From the NCBI GenBank assembly GCA_964645775.1, contig CAZYBU010000005.1, positions 1 to 64,000 of the forward strand: a stretch of DNA of 64,000 nucleotides. The letters run 5' to 3'. The position numbers were made by a program, and so were the translations under genes. Positions within the stretch are counted from its first letter, which is position 1, and every line of letters begins with the position of its first letter. The notes below the pieces were generated by a model. It had not been told where the DNA came from. It saw nothing but the letters and a program-made list of their open reading frames with translations, and ran no database searches. Below, in pieces: positions 53,155 to 61,388 of this stretch. The stretch comes from CAZYBU01 sp964645775. Lineage in GTDB: Bacteria > Spirochaetota > UBA4802 > UBA5550.

Positions 53155-54066
53155 TCATTCTCCCTTCAGATCCTGTTCTCCTGTCACTATCTCTATCCCC
53201 TTCAGGGTCCGTTTAAGAAGCCCGGAGAGAACACGGCCCGGTCCGCACTCGATAAAGGTTCTCCCTCCTTCCGCGTAAGCCCGGATGACCGTTTTTTCCC
53301 ACTGTACCGGGCTGTGGAGCTGTAGAATCAGCTTCTCCCGGATCTTTTCCGGGTCCTCCTCCGGTTCACCTGTTACGTTATCGATGAAAAGGGTAGCCGG
53401 CTGTTTGAACGTGTACCCTTTCAAAAAGATCCCGAATTCCCCGGCCACAGGTTCCATGATCGTGGAATGAAAAGGAGCGGAGACCTTCAGCTCCCGGCCG
53501 ATTCCCAGTTTGTCACGGTTTATCCTCTCTTCAATTTCCCGGATCGCTTCCCTTCGACCGGTAAGGACGAACTGGTCAGGGGAATTGTAATTAGCCACCT
53601 CCAGAATTCCGGGGCCGTATTCTTCCGTGATGATATTGAGAACGGCTTCAAGGTTTCCCCTCAAAACAGCCAGCATTCCGCCCGGTCTCTTCTCCGAAGC
53701 CCCTGCCATGAGCTCTCCCCGCTTTCGGACAATGTTCAGGCCGTCTTCCAGGTCGAGAACGCCGGCCTGGACAAGAGCGGTATACTCGCCCAGGGAATGG
53801 CCCGCCACGATGGCCGGGGGACCGTGTTTCGCTTCTGCTCTCCGTCCGTAAAGAAAACCCATAAGAAGAAGGGCTGGCTGTGTGTTCTCCGTTCGGATAA
53901 GCTCCTCCTCAGGCCCCTTCTCCATGAGGTCTGTCAACCCGGTTCCCAGAACCTCATCCGCCATGGCGAGGATACCTTTCTCGTTCTCCGAGAGGGGAGC
54001 CGCCGTCGAAATCATTCCGACATACTGAGATCCCTGGCCGGGAAAAATATTCACTGTCCCTTTCAT
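53155..54066 (-). CDS. fabD: Malonyl-CoA:ACP transacylase
   Basis: 303 aa. The start IFPGQGSQYVGM, the active-site Ser in IVAGHSLGEYTALV and the His in SAPFHSTIM are all present. It loads malonyl groups onto the ACPs. It is the last gene of the minus-strand unit 53155-58019. A second, housekeeping fabD probably exists elsewhere, so this copy may be dedicated to the polyene. Confidence 0.93.
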   Translation of the reverse strand: MKGTVNIFPGQGSQYVGMISTAAPLSENEKGILAMADEVLGTGLTDLMEKGPEEELIRTENTQPALLLMGFLYGRRAEAKHGPPAIVAGHSLGEYTALVQAGVLDLEDGLNIVRKRGELMAGASEKRPGGMLAVLRGNLEAVLNIITEEYGPGILEVANYNSPDQFVLTGRREAIREIEERINRDKLGIGRELKVSAPFHSTIMEPVAGEFGIFLKGYTFKQPATLFIDNVTGEPEEDPEKIREKLILQLHSPVQWEKTVIRAYAEGGRTFIECGPGRVLSGLLKRTLKGIEIVTGEQDLKGE

Positions 54067-54074
54067 GCGCTACC

Positions 54075-55424
54075 TCATTCCGATTCTTTCAGGATTTCCA
54101 ACACTCTCTTCCGGTCAATCTTTCCCGTGGCGAGGAGGGGAAACTGCTCCACGATACGTATCCTCCGTATATGGGGACCGGCCATAAGGGTTCGGTTTAT
54201 CCGGCCACGCGCTTCAGTCAGGCTGAGCTTTGACTGGATTACGCAGGCTGGTTCATTATCTTCCCTGTTATGCGTTCTTATTATGGCCGCGTGGCACTCT
54301 TCGATGCCGTCGATTCCGCGGATCTTCTCTTCCAGCTCAGCGAGGTCTATCCTCCTGCCGGCAACCTTGACAATGGAATCGGACCTGCCGAGAAGGCGGA
54401 ACTGTCCGGGAGAAGCCGTAATCGCCTCCACCCTGTCATTGCTGGTAAAGAAACCCTCGCTGTCTGCCGGCAGGTCCGGGGAGAGGAAGGGGGACCGGAC
54501 ACTGAGTCTCTCGTCCTGGATATGCAAGTCGATGAGATCAAAGGCCCTGAAGACCTCGTCTCCCGGGTGCTGGACCCTCCAGGCGATACCGCCGGTCTCC
54601 GTGGAACCGAATATCTCGGTAACCGGAACCCCGGTCGCCTCATAAAAGGCCCGGGATTCTCCCTCCGGCAGAGGTGCGGCCGATGAGAGGGCCAGGCGGA
54701 GCGAGGGCATTACCGGATTCGAACGGTTCAACAGTCGGTAAATCGATGGGGTGGCCACGAGTACGTTCCCTTTCTTCTCCCGGCCGGCCCGGATGATTTC
54801 CCCCGGGAAGATCAGAACCTCACCGGCCACGGGACACCCTCCCAGAAGGGGGAGGAAGACCGTGAAAAGAAGACCGTAGATATGATAGGGTGGAACGGAT
54901 GGTATTATAATGTCGTCAGGAGAGACTCCGAGAAAGGATACCTGGAAAAGGATTTCAGTCAGTATATTGGCCGGTGTTTTGCTCCAGATCCGGGCCGTGC
55001 CTGTTGAGCCTCCCGTGAAAAGATTGAGAAAACGTCTGTCAGGATCGATTCTTCCCGGGGTATTCCCGGCAACCTCTTCCTTAAATGGCTGAATCAGGGT
55101 CAGACCCTCCAGAGGTATGCTCTCCCGGTCAGTAACCACAATTCTCTTCCCTGTGAAGGAAAAGGCCTCCTCCAGAATTTCCGGTGTCATGGAATGGGGA
55201 AGTATAATCTCCGCTTCTCCGGCCATGGAGGCGACCAGGACGGCGGCCATGAGTTCCTTCGACTCCGTGTAGAGGCAGATCCGGTCTTTCCCGTAAGGGG
55301 CCAGGAGTTCTCCTGTCCGCACCGCAAGTTCCCTGATCTGGCCCCGGGTTGCGCCTCCCTGGATAAAGGGCGACTGTTCCGGGTACTCACCGAAAAGGGC
55401 GTCAACTGTTACTGGCAGGTTCAT
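54075..55424 (-). CDS. ANL-superfamily acyl/aryl-CoA or ACP ligase
   Basis: 449 aa, shorter than typical acyl-CoA ligases. The P-loop is LFTGGSTGTARIW, where the usual Lys is Arg; FGSTETGG is the A5-type motif; the catalytic C-terminal Lys is in LLATGKIDRKRVLE. The start at 55424 has AAGGAAAAGA upstream. It probably activates the aryl-acrylate starter from the ammonia-lyase, loading it on CoA or directly on an ACP, as in aryl polyene clusters. It overlaps the plsC-like gene by 23 bp. Confidence 0.88.
   Translation of the reverse strand: MNLPVTVDALFGEYPEQSPFIQGGATRGQIRELAVRTGELLAPYGKDRICLYTESKELMAAVLVASMAGEAEIILPHSMTPEILEEAFSFTGKRIVVTDRESIPLEGLTLIQPFKEEVAGNTPGRIDPDRRFLNLFTGGSTGTARIWSKTPANILTEILFQVSFLGVSPDDIIIPSVPPYHIYGLLFTVFLPLLGGCPVAGEVLIFPGEIIRAGREKKGNVLVATPSIYRLLNRSNPVMPSLRLALSSAAPLPEGESRAFYEATGVPVTEIFGSTETGGIAWRVQHPGDEVFRAFDLIDLHIQDERLSVRSPFLSPDLPADSEGFFTSNDRVEAITASPGQFRLLGRSDSIVKVAGRRIDLAELEEKIRGIDGIEECHAAIIRTHNREDNEPACVIQSKLSLTEARGRINRTLMAGPHIRRIRIVEQFPLLATGKIDRKRVLEILKESE
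55097..55107. repeat. GGGTCWGACCC palindrome, in the ligase gene
   Basis: Exact copy read as Glu-Gly-Leu-Thr-Leu on the minus strand. Confidence 0.85.
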
Positions 55425-56202
55425 TCTTTTCCTTCTGCCGTTCTGACCGGTATTCTTCAAGTATCTTCTTGCTTTTTTCCGCCAGTTCATCAGGGGATGA
55501 TCTTTTGTTTCCCTGCCCGGGATTCAATGTCTCCACGTATTCAAGTTCTATTCGGCGGGGCCGGCAGAGTGTTAAGAAAAAGGTGCCGGGAGAAAAGACC
55601 TCGCCGCTTCCTGAGATGTGGAGAATGTGGATGGGCACGCCCGATCTTCTGGCAAGCTTGAAGGCGCCCTCATTGAATGGGGCGATGCTGCCGTCCCTGC
55701 TCCGCGTCCCCTCGGGGAAGATAAAAAGGATTCCTCCCTCCTGGAAGAACCTGTCCAGGCTTTCCACGCTTTTCCGCACGCTCTTTTTCATCATGCCGTC
55801 CATGCGTGAGGGAATATAACCGGAGCCGTGTATAAGGGTTCCGAAAAAAGGGACCCGGAAAAAGTCGTGACGGGAGATGGTTTTCTGTTTTTTAAAGAGA
55901 GAGAGAAGCAGGATCGGGTCCAGGTAGGAGAGATGATTACATACGACGACGGAGGAGTCGAGCCTCCGGATTTTTTCGTCGATACTGATCTCCACCCTGG
56001 ATATCGCCTGCAGGAGCGCGAAAAAGATATGGAAGAAGCGATGGTTAAGTCCCTGGAACAGCTTCTCTCTCCGGGAAAACCGGAACCAGGACACGAGATA
56101 AAAAGGAAAGAAGAGAATAAGGAACCCGAAAAGGAAGAAGCCCCAGATTAAAAGGGTGCCGAAACGGTTATGCAGATTGCAGAGGAGTCCTCTTCGTTCC
56201 AA
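55402..56202 (-). CDS. plsC: PlsC-like 1-acylglycerol-3-phosphate acyltransferase
   Basis: 266 aa. An N-terminal TM (LIWGFFLFGFLILFFPFYLV) precedes the acyltransferase motifs NHLSYLDPI (NHx4D) and FPEGTRSRDG. It acylates lysophosphatidic acid or a similar lipid. Together with PlsY it could complete a phosphatidic acid; alternatively it is the acyltransferase that some aryl polyene clusters carry in addition to the LpxL-like one. It is the fourth gene of the minus-strand unit. Confidence 0.88.
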   Translation of the reverse strand: MERRGLLCNLHNRFGTLLIWGFFLFGFLILFFPFYLVSWFRFSRREKLFQGLNHRFFHIFFALLQAISRVEISIDEKIRRLDSSVVVCNHLSYLDPILLLSLFKKQKTISRHDFFRVPFFGTLIHGSGYIPSRMDGMMKKSVRKSVESLDRFFQEGGILFIFPEGTRSRDGSIAPFNEGAFKLARRSGVPIHILHISGSGEVFSPGTFFLTLCRPRRIELEYVETLNPGQGNKRSSPDELAEKSKKILEEYRSERQKEKNEPASNS

Positions 56203-56212
56203 TCATTTCTCC

Positions 56213-56830
56213 TTACCGGGTTTCCGGGATGTCCGGTTTCGTGAAGAGTGTGTCTTTCAGTGAGACGTTCAGTTCGACCGAAGAGAACCGGATGGTAGTT
56301 CCGCTCCCTTCCTTCTCCATGATCATGATACCTGAGATTATTCCTTTCCTGGGAGAGAGTGTGAGAAGAATCTTCTCAATAAAACGCCTGACCCGGGGTG
56401 AGGAGGCCCTGAGTGTGATAGTATCTCCTTCCAGGCTCGCCTGGAAATGGGGGTTCTCCCGGAAGTTTCCCTTCATCCACTCCAGGACATCGGAAAGGAC
56501 ACGTTCGATTCCATGGTGTGAAGTCGATTCTACGGGAAGGAATTCTCCATCCTGCTCCCTGAAATGCGTAAGCCTTCCTTCACTGAGAATGAGTACCTCC
56601 CTGACCGGGGAAAGGTATTCCCAGCGCAGGGAACCGGGACTCCGGTAATAGAAGGTTCCCTTCATGATCACGTCCCGGCTTAAGAGGGGAGATTTTCTGA
56701 TCTGGACAAAGCGCGCCCGGATAGATGAGATCGATGAGGTGGATTCCCGAATGCTCTCCCAGCTTTCCCGCCAGGCCTGAAGGGGTAGTGCGGACAGCAG
56801 ACATATAACTACGATAATGGATTTTTTCAT
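56213..56830 (-). CDS. LolA-like outer-membrane lipoprotein carrier
   Basis: 205 aa. The signal peptide is MKKSIIVVICLLSALPLQA. The body shows the LolA pattern: ARFVQIRKSPLLSRDVIMKG, TFYYRSPGSLRWEYLSP and VREVLILSEGRLTHFRE. LolA ferries lipoproteins across the periplasm, and aryl polyene clusters carry a LolA homologue that is thought to escort the lipid-linked polyene to the outer membrane. It lies between plsC and fabG, both in the same orientation. Confidence 0.87.
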   Translation of the reverse strand: MKKSIIVVICLLSALPLQAWRESWESIRESTSSISSIRARFVQIRKSPLLSRDVIMKGTFYYRSPGSLRWEYLSPVREVLILSEGRLTHFREQDGEFLPVESTSHHGIERVLSDVLEWMKGNFRENPHFQASLEGDTITLRASSPRVRRFIEKILLTLSPRKGIISGIMIMEKEGSGTTIRFSSVELNVSLKDTLFTKPDIPETR

Positions 56831-56834
56831 GGGG

Positions 56835-57566
56835 TCAGAGCATCCCGCCGTTTACGGAGATTGTCTGGCCGGTTATGTAGGATGCCTGTTCCGATGCCAG
56901 GAAAAGGGCCGCCCTGGCGACCTCCTCCGGTTGGCCGATTCGACCCATGGGTATCATCTTCCTGATTTCATCAACCGGCGCGTCGGCTATCATCTCCGTG
57001 TCTATAAGGCCGGGGGCGATGACGTTCACCCGGATACCCAGGCGGGCCACTTCCGTGGCTACCGACCGGCTCGCTCCGATCAGCCCTGCCTTGGCCGCAG
57101 AATAGTTGGCCTGGCCCCGGTTCCCGGTCAGTCCCGAAATAGAAGAGATGGTTATTATGGAACCCCTTTTTCTCCGTATCATACCCTTGAGGACCGGCCG
57201 GGTACAGTTATAGAATCCCCTGAGTGAAACGTTTATGACCCGGTCCCACTCTTCGCCCGGCATCATGGCGAAAAGACCGTCCGCCGAAACTCCGGCGTTG
57301 TTTACCAGCAGGTCGAGGGAGTCCCGGTCCGAATGGATTTTTTCCACGGACCTGCCTGCCGCTTCTTCGTCGGTCACGTCAAAGGGAAGCAGTTCCCCCT
57401 CACCTCCGGCTGATTTGATCAGTTCAAGGGTCTTTTCGGCTTCCGCCTGGTTGGATCGAAAGTTGACATAGACGTGATACCCATTAGCAGCCAGTTCCAG
57501 GGTGATAGCCCGGCCGATACCCCTGCTCCCCCCGGTTACAAGCGCGCTTTTCCTTTCGTTACTCAT
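56835..57566 (-). CDS. fabG: 3-oxoacyl-ACP reductase FabG
   Basis: 243 aa, SDR. NADPH motif LVTGGSRGIGRAIT, NNAG (LLVNNAGVSADG), catalytic Ser, Tyr and Lys in ITISSISGL and ANYSAAKAG, and C-terminal GQTISVNGGML. It reduces the ketoacyl-ACP made by the ketosynthases. It starts 18 nt after the dehydratase gene. It is the only ketoreductase in the locus. The bases after its stop hold a partial palindrome (CTCTGACCCC). Confidence 0.95.
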   Translation of the reverse strand: MSNERKSALVTGGSRGIGRAITLELAANGYHVYVNFRSNQAEAEKTLELIKSAGGEGELLPFDVTDEEAAGRSVEKIHSDRDSLDLLVNNAGVSADGLFAMMPGEEWDRVINVSLRGFYNCTRPVLKGMIRRKRGSIITISSISGLTGNRGQANYSAAKAGLIGASRSVATEVARLGIRVNVIAPGLIDTEMIADAPVDEIRKMIPMGRIGQPEEVARAALFLASEQASYITGQTISVNGGML

Positions 57567-57584
57567 GACTGACTCCTTACCTTT

Positions 57585-58019
57585 TTACCCCTCCCGGTAA
57601 TGTTCCGGTTTATATGCCTGAATGGTGATGTCAGCCACGTGTTCTCCAGATTCTATGGTTGTCGTTCCGGTGGCCGTAAGGAAGACCTTCTCTCTGATTG
57701 TCACATCATCGACCCGGACGACAAGAAAATTTCCCACCGGAAGGGTCGACCGGGAAAAGCGGGCACTTTTAATACCCACGAGCCATCCTCTGCCTCCTGA
57801 ACCCGGTTTCTCCTTCTCTTCCCAGCTCTGGAGAAAGCTGACGGTCTGGGCGAAGCATTCAACGGCGAGAAGGGATGGTGCCGATCCGTTCGTAACGGCA
57901 GGCCATTCCGGTCGGATCAGATTTTTGGAGATTACCCGGCCCGGCTCCACTTCGAGTATGGTATCCAGCAGCCTGAGCGTGTTTCTGTGGGAGATATAGT
58001 CTTCAATGAAAAAACTCAT
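57585..58019 (-). CDS. ApeP-like hotdog dehydratase
   Basis: 144 aa. The pattern IEDYISHRNTLRLLDTI, then SLLAVECFAQTVSFLQSW, is that of the hotdog dehydratases of aryl polyene clusters (ApeP-type). The active-site His is probably in ISHRN. It is the first gene of the minus-strand operon and is divergent from the second ACP gene. The locus thus has two dehydratases, this one and the FabZ-like one at 52229; in the E. coli system two dehydratase subunits (ApeI and ApeP) work together. Confidence 0.8.
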   Translation of the reverse strand: MSFFIEDYISHRNTLRLLDTILEVEPGRVISKNLIRPEWPAVTNGSAPSLLAVECFAQTVSFLQSWEEKEKPGSGGRGWLVGIKSARFSRSTLPVGNFLVVRVDDVTIREKVFLTATGTTTIESGEHVADITIQAYKPEHYREG

Positions 58020-58069
58020 AGTATTTCATTTTCTCACGAAAAGGCTGTGTCAAATCATTTTTTGTTGAC

Positions 58070-58097
58070 TTGACAGTGTCCGCCTCTCCTTTACCAT
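58070..58097 (+). promoter_or_regulatory. Possible promoter for the ACP-ketosynthase operon
   Basis: TTGACA (58070-58075) and TACCAT (58092-58097), 16-bp spacer, 84 bp before the ACP start, within the only divergent region of the polyene locus. The -10 matches 4 of 6. An overlapping TTGACT (58065-58070) is an alternative. Confidence 0.4.
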
Positions 58098-58180
58098 GGG
58101 CTCAATCAGATTAAAGAAACTCTCACCTGAATCTCTGTAAGAGGCTCAGGCAGGATGTAATCGCAGAGGTATAACACCCG

Positions 58181-58444
58181 ATGGAATTGAATGAACTGAA
58201 GGAAGACCTTAAAACACGGATCATCGAGACCCTTAATCTGCCTGAGATCACCCCTGATGATATCCCGGAGGACGGTCAGCTCGTGGGGGGTGATCTGGGA
58301 ATAGATTCCATAGACGTCCTGGAACTGGTCGTGATGATTGATGAAACCTACGGTGTCCGGATCGAGACCAGGGAAGAAGGGGAGACGGTCTTACGTTCCC
58401 TCAACAGTCTCGCTGAACATATACACACATCCATGAAAGGATGA
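58181..58444 (+). CDS. Acyl carrier protein
   Basis: 87 aa, acidic, with phosphopantetheine Ser43 in LGIDSIDVLELV. This is the second ACP of the locus. Aryl polyene clusters usually have two ACPs, one for starter loading and one for elongation; the division of labour is not readable here. It starts 13 nt before the ketosynthase-CLF gene's start region ends and is transcribed with it. Confidence 0.92.
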   Translation: MELNELKEDLKTRIIETLNLPEITPDDIPEDGQLVGGDLGIDSIDVLELVVMIDETYGVRIETREEGETVLRSLNSLAEHIHTSMKG

Positions 58445-58457
58445 AACCGGTCCCGTG

Positions 58458-60569
58458 ATGGAAAGGGTCTATATCGCGGGATACGGTGCCGCTTCTCCTG
58501 CCGGGACCTCGGCAGAAGAAATCTTCAACACCCTTAAAAAAAACGAATCCGGTCTCTCTCTGCCTAAGCGTCTTTCTCTGCGACAGGAACCGAAGCCGGT
58601 GGGCGAGACAGACATCGACGTTTCTCCCTCCCTGCCGCGAAGTCATGGACTGGCACTGCGGGCCGCCCGGGAGGCTTTGGAAGGGACGGGAATCGTGCCC
58701 GATGGCATCGTCCTGGGTGGAACAACGGGAGGCATGGAGAGGACGGAAGAGCACCTTCAAGGGGAGTGCTCCGACCCCTCATGTTACGAGAACCATGCCC
58801 TGGGTGACGTGGCCTCCTGCCTGGCCCGGGAGATGGGAATAACCGGGCCGGTTATCACTATCTCCAACGCATGTGCTTCGGGAACCGCTGCCCTGAAGGT
58901 CGCCATGAGACTCATCCAGGAGGGGACCTGTTCAACGGTCCTGGCGGGAGGCGCGGATTCCCTCTGCAGGCTGACATACTACGGTTTTCATTCGCTTCAG
59001 CTCATTGACCCGGAAGGGGCGCGTCCATATGACCGGGGCCGGCAGGGTATGACCGTCTCAGAAGGCGCGGCCATCCTTCTCCTCGCAGCCGGTAAGACGA
59101 ACCTGAACAGGAAGGCGGAACTCCTGGGGGTGGGCCTCTCCTGCGACGCTCACCACCCCACGTCTCCTCATCCGGAAGGGGAGGGAGCCCGGACCGCCAT
59201 GGCATCAGCCCTGGAGGAATCGGCCGTGAATCCGGGAGATGTGGATTACGTCAACCTCCACGGCACCGGGACCCGGGATAATGACCTCTCCGAAGGTAAA
59301 GCTATACGCTCCCTCTTCGATGATCGCCTGCCACTTCTCTCTTCGATAAAAGGGATAACAGGTCACACCCTGGCGGCTGCGGGCGCCCTGGAGGCCGTGG
59401 TATCAACCATGGCCCTGGAAAAGGGTTTTGTGCCTGGCAATTACGGGTTCCGTGATCCTGACCCCGAGATAGGGATACGTCCCCTGGAGGCTCCCCTTTA
59501 CCGGGACCTTTCCGTGGTTCTGTCGAATTCGTTCGGCTTCGGCGGGAGCAACGCATCGGCCCTTTTCGCCAAACCTGGCCGTTTTGCCTCGAAGACCCTA
59601 TCCAGGGGAAGGGGCTACCTCTCCATCCTCTCCGGCGCCTGTGTGAGCGGTGCCGGCAGAACGGATGAAGCCCTGGCCGCCCTGGACGAGGGAGAATACT
59701 TTAAAGGGCCTGTTTCCTCTGATGCCCTTGTCGGTTCGCTCCAGCCCCGGGCGGCGAGAAGGCTTAAGCGAGTGTCACTATTGGCCCTCTCCACGGCCCT
59801 TGAGGTCGTTGAAGGGGGAGAAGTCCCCTCTTCCGTCTATTTCGGAACAGGATGGGGGGGGCTCACGGAGACGGACAACTTCCTCACCCGCCTGTTCTCA
59901 TCGGACGAACAGTATTCCAGTCCCACGGACTTTATAAGTTCCGTGCATAATGCCCCTGCCGGCCAGATATCACTCCGTTTTAAGTCGACCGGTCCCAATG
60001 TCACGACCACGGGAAGGGACCTGTCCTTTGAACAGGCCCTCCTCTCCGCTTCGTTTCTCCCGGCAGCAGGGGAGGGTCCCCTTATTGTGGGAGGTGCGGA
60101 CGAGTATCATTCCAGGCTCTCGCCTCTCTTTGATCCCACAGGTGATTCTGACGGTGCAGGGATGTTTCTCTGCAGGTATGAGAGGGAGCCGACCGGGATA
60201 TCCATCCATGATCCGCTTCTCGCTTCCTTTTCTACGGAGACCCTTGTCTCCCTTCTGGATGGGGTGAAACCGGGTATGATATTCATGAGGTTCACAGGCC
60301 CCCGGAGAGAAGAGTTTCGGGAAAAGACACTCAATCTTCTTGAATCCCATGCGCCGGTTGTACCACGGTCCGATTATTCCGAACTCCTCGGAAATTTCGC
60401 GACAGTATCGGCCGTGGCGTCGGTTCTGGTTTATCGCTTTATGCTGGCCGGAAGGGTACCCTCCTTTTTTACGGGTGAGAGTGTCGATATTGCCGGCAAA
60501 GACGTCCTGATGCTCAATATTGGCGAGCATTTCTCTTCGTTTACCTTTCGAAGGGCATCCTCCCGCTGA
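58458..60569 (+). CDS. Ketosynthase fused to a chain-length-factor-like domain
   Basis: 703 aa. Residues about 1-370 are a complete ketosynthase: Cys139 in TISNACASGTAAL, His in NLHGTGTRDND and His in IKGITGHTLAAAG. After a short linker, residues about 390-700 match the beta-ketoacyl-synthase chain-length-factor-type domain (ketoacyl-synt_2, ApeC-like): RAARRLKRVSLLALSTALE, YFGTGWGGLTETDNFL, ISSVHNAPAGQISLRF. It lacks a TAC cysteine, as a chain-length partner should. In E. coli, KS and CLF are separate subunits. It starts with ATG 58458 (GTG 58455 also possible), 13 nt after the ACP. Confidence 0.88.
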   Translation: MERVYIAGYGAASPAGTSAEEIFNTLKKNESGLSLPKRLSLRQEPKPVGETDIDVSPSLPRSHGLALRAAREALEGTGIVPDGIVLGGTTGGMERTEEHLQGECSDPSCYENHALGDVASCLAREMGITGPVITISNACASGTAALKVAMRLIQEGTCSTVLAGGADSLCRLTYYGFHSLQLIDPEGARPYDRGRQGMTVSEGAAILLLAAGKTNLNRKAELLGVGLSCDAHHPTSPHPEGEGARTAMASALEESAVNPGDVDYVNLHGTGTRDNDLSEGKAIRSLFDDRLPLLSSIKGITGHTLAAAGALEAVVSTMALEKGFVPGNYGFRDPDPEIGIRPLEAPLYRDLSVVLSNSFGFGGSNASALFAKPGRFASKTLSRGRGYLSILSGACVSGAGRTDEALAALDEGEYFKGPVSSDALVGSLQPRAARRLKRVSLLALSTALEVVEGGEVPSSVYFGTGWGGLTETDNFLTRLFSSDEQYSSPTDFISSVHNAPAGQISLRFKSTGPNVTTTGRDLSFEQALLSASFLPAAGEGPLIVGGADEYHSRLSPLFDPTGDSDGAGMFLCRYEREPTGISIHDPLLASFSTETLVSLLDGVKPGMIFMRFTGPRREEFREKTLNLLESHAPVVPRSDYSELLGNFATVSAVASVLVYRFMLAGRVPSFFTGESVDIAGKDVLMLNIGEHFSSFTFRRASSR

Positions 60570-60578
60570 CGTGAATAT

Positions 60579-61388
60579 ATGGATGTACTCAGTACATGGA
60601 GAGGACCCCTTTCCCTTTATCATCGTTCCCTGATTATGGTTGTTATCCTTGTACCGGTTCTGGGACTTATTGAGCCTCTCCTGGCCCTGATTCCGGTATC
60701 CCTGCTTGTGGCAGTGATAGTTATCGCTCCCTTTTTTCCCGCATTCAGTTTTTACCTTCCGGTTGTAAGCCGTGGCAGGAGGGAACAACAGGCCGTGGCT
60801 CTGACCTTTGATGACGGACCGGACGTGAGTGTTACACCCCGTCTCCTGGATCTTCTTAAAGAGCACGGTGTGAAAGCCACATTTTTCCTCGTGGGGAAGA
60901 AGGTTGAAACAAACCCGGCAATTGTCCGGCGCATACTGGATGAAGGACATGACCTCGGAAATCATTCCCAGAGTCACGATCCCCTGCTGATGTTCCGGAG
61001 CCGGACAAGGATAAAAAGTGAAATCGAAAAGGCCCAGGAGACATTTGCCCCCTTCGGGGTCAGACCCCGTTATTTCCGGCCCCCGGCAGGGGTCACGGGA
61101 CCTCGATTGAAACCGGTCCTTACGGAGCTTGGAATGCTCTGCGTGAATTTCTCCAGGAGGGCGAGGGACTTCGGTAACCGTAGAAAGGTTCCTGTCTCAC
61201 GGATACTGGGTCGCTCCCTTGCCGCAGGGGACATCATTCTCCTCCATGACATCTCCCCTGATGGAGGATTAGAGCCTGAGAGGGTGATACAGGAATTTGA
61301 TCAGCTTATCAGAGATATAATGAATAAAGGGTACAGTATTGTATCCCTTGAAGAACTGACCGGCTTTCCGGTCATGGATCGAATCTGA
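60579..61388 (+). CDS. Membrane-anchored NodB-type polysaccharide deacetylase
   Basis: 269 aa. Two hydrophobic segments (about 19-60) precede the NodB domain: motif 1 ALTFDDGPDVS, motif 2 NHSQSHDP (H-x3-H with Asp nearby), motif 3 RYFRPPAGVTGPRL and the late LLHD. It removes N-acetyl groups from sugars outside the membrane. It starts 9 nt after the KS-CLF stop and probably modifies the sugar that the locus's GT2 adds, though that is inferred. It ends directly against the convergent gene. Confidence 0.85.
   Translation: MDVLSTWRGPLSLYHRSLIMVVILVPVLGLIEPLLALIPVSLLVAVIVIAPFFPAFSFYLPVVSRGRREQQAVALTFDDGPDVSVTPRLLDLLKEHGVKATFFLVGKKVETNPAIVRRILDEGHDLGNHSQSHDPLLMFRSRTRIKSEIEKAQETFAPFGVRPRYFRPPAGVTGPRLKPVLTELGMLCVNFSRRARDFGNRRKVPVSRILGRSLAAGDIILLHDISPDGGLEPERVIQEFDQLIRDIMNKGYSIVSLEELTGFPVMDRI
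61057..61067. repeat. GGGTCWGACCC palindrome, in the deacetylase gene
   Basis: Exact copy within the 15-bp palindrome CGGGGTCAGACCCCG, read as Gly-Val-Arg-Pro just before the conserved RYFRPPAG motif. Rightmost copy in the window. Confidence 0.85.

Noticed and set aside
42205..61388. Dialkylresorcinol or carotenoid cluster
   Set aside because: No DarA/DarB-type enzymes and no phytoene synthase or desaturase are present; the set fits an aryl polyene.
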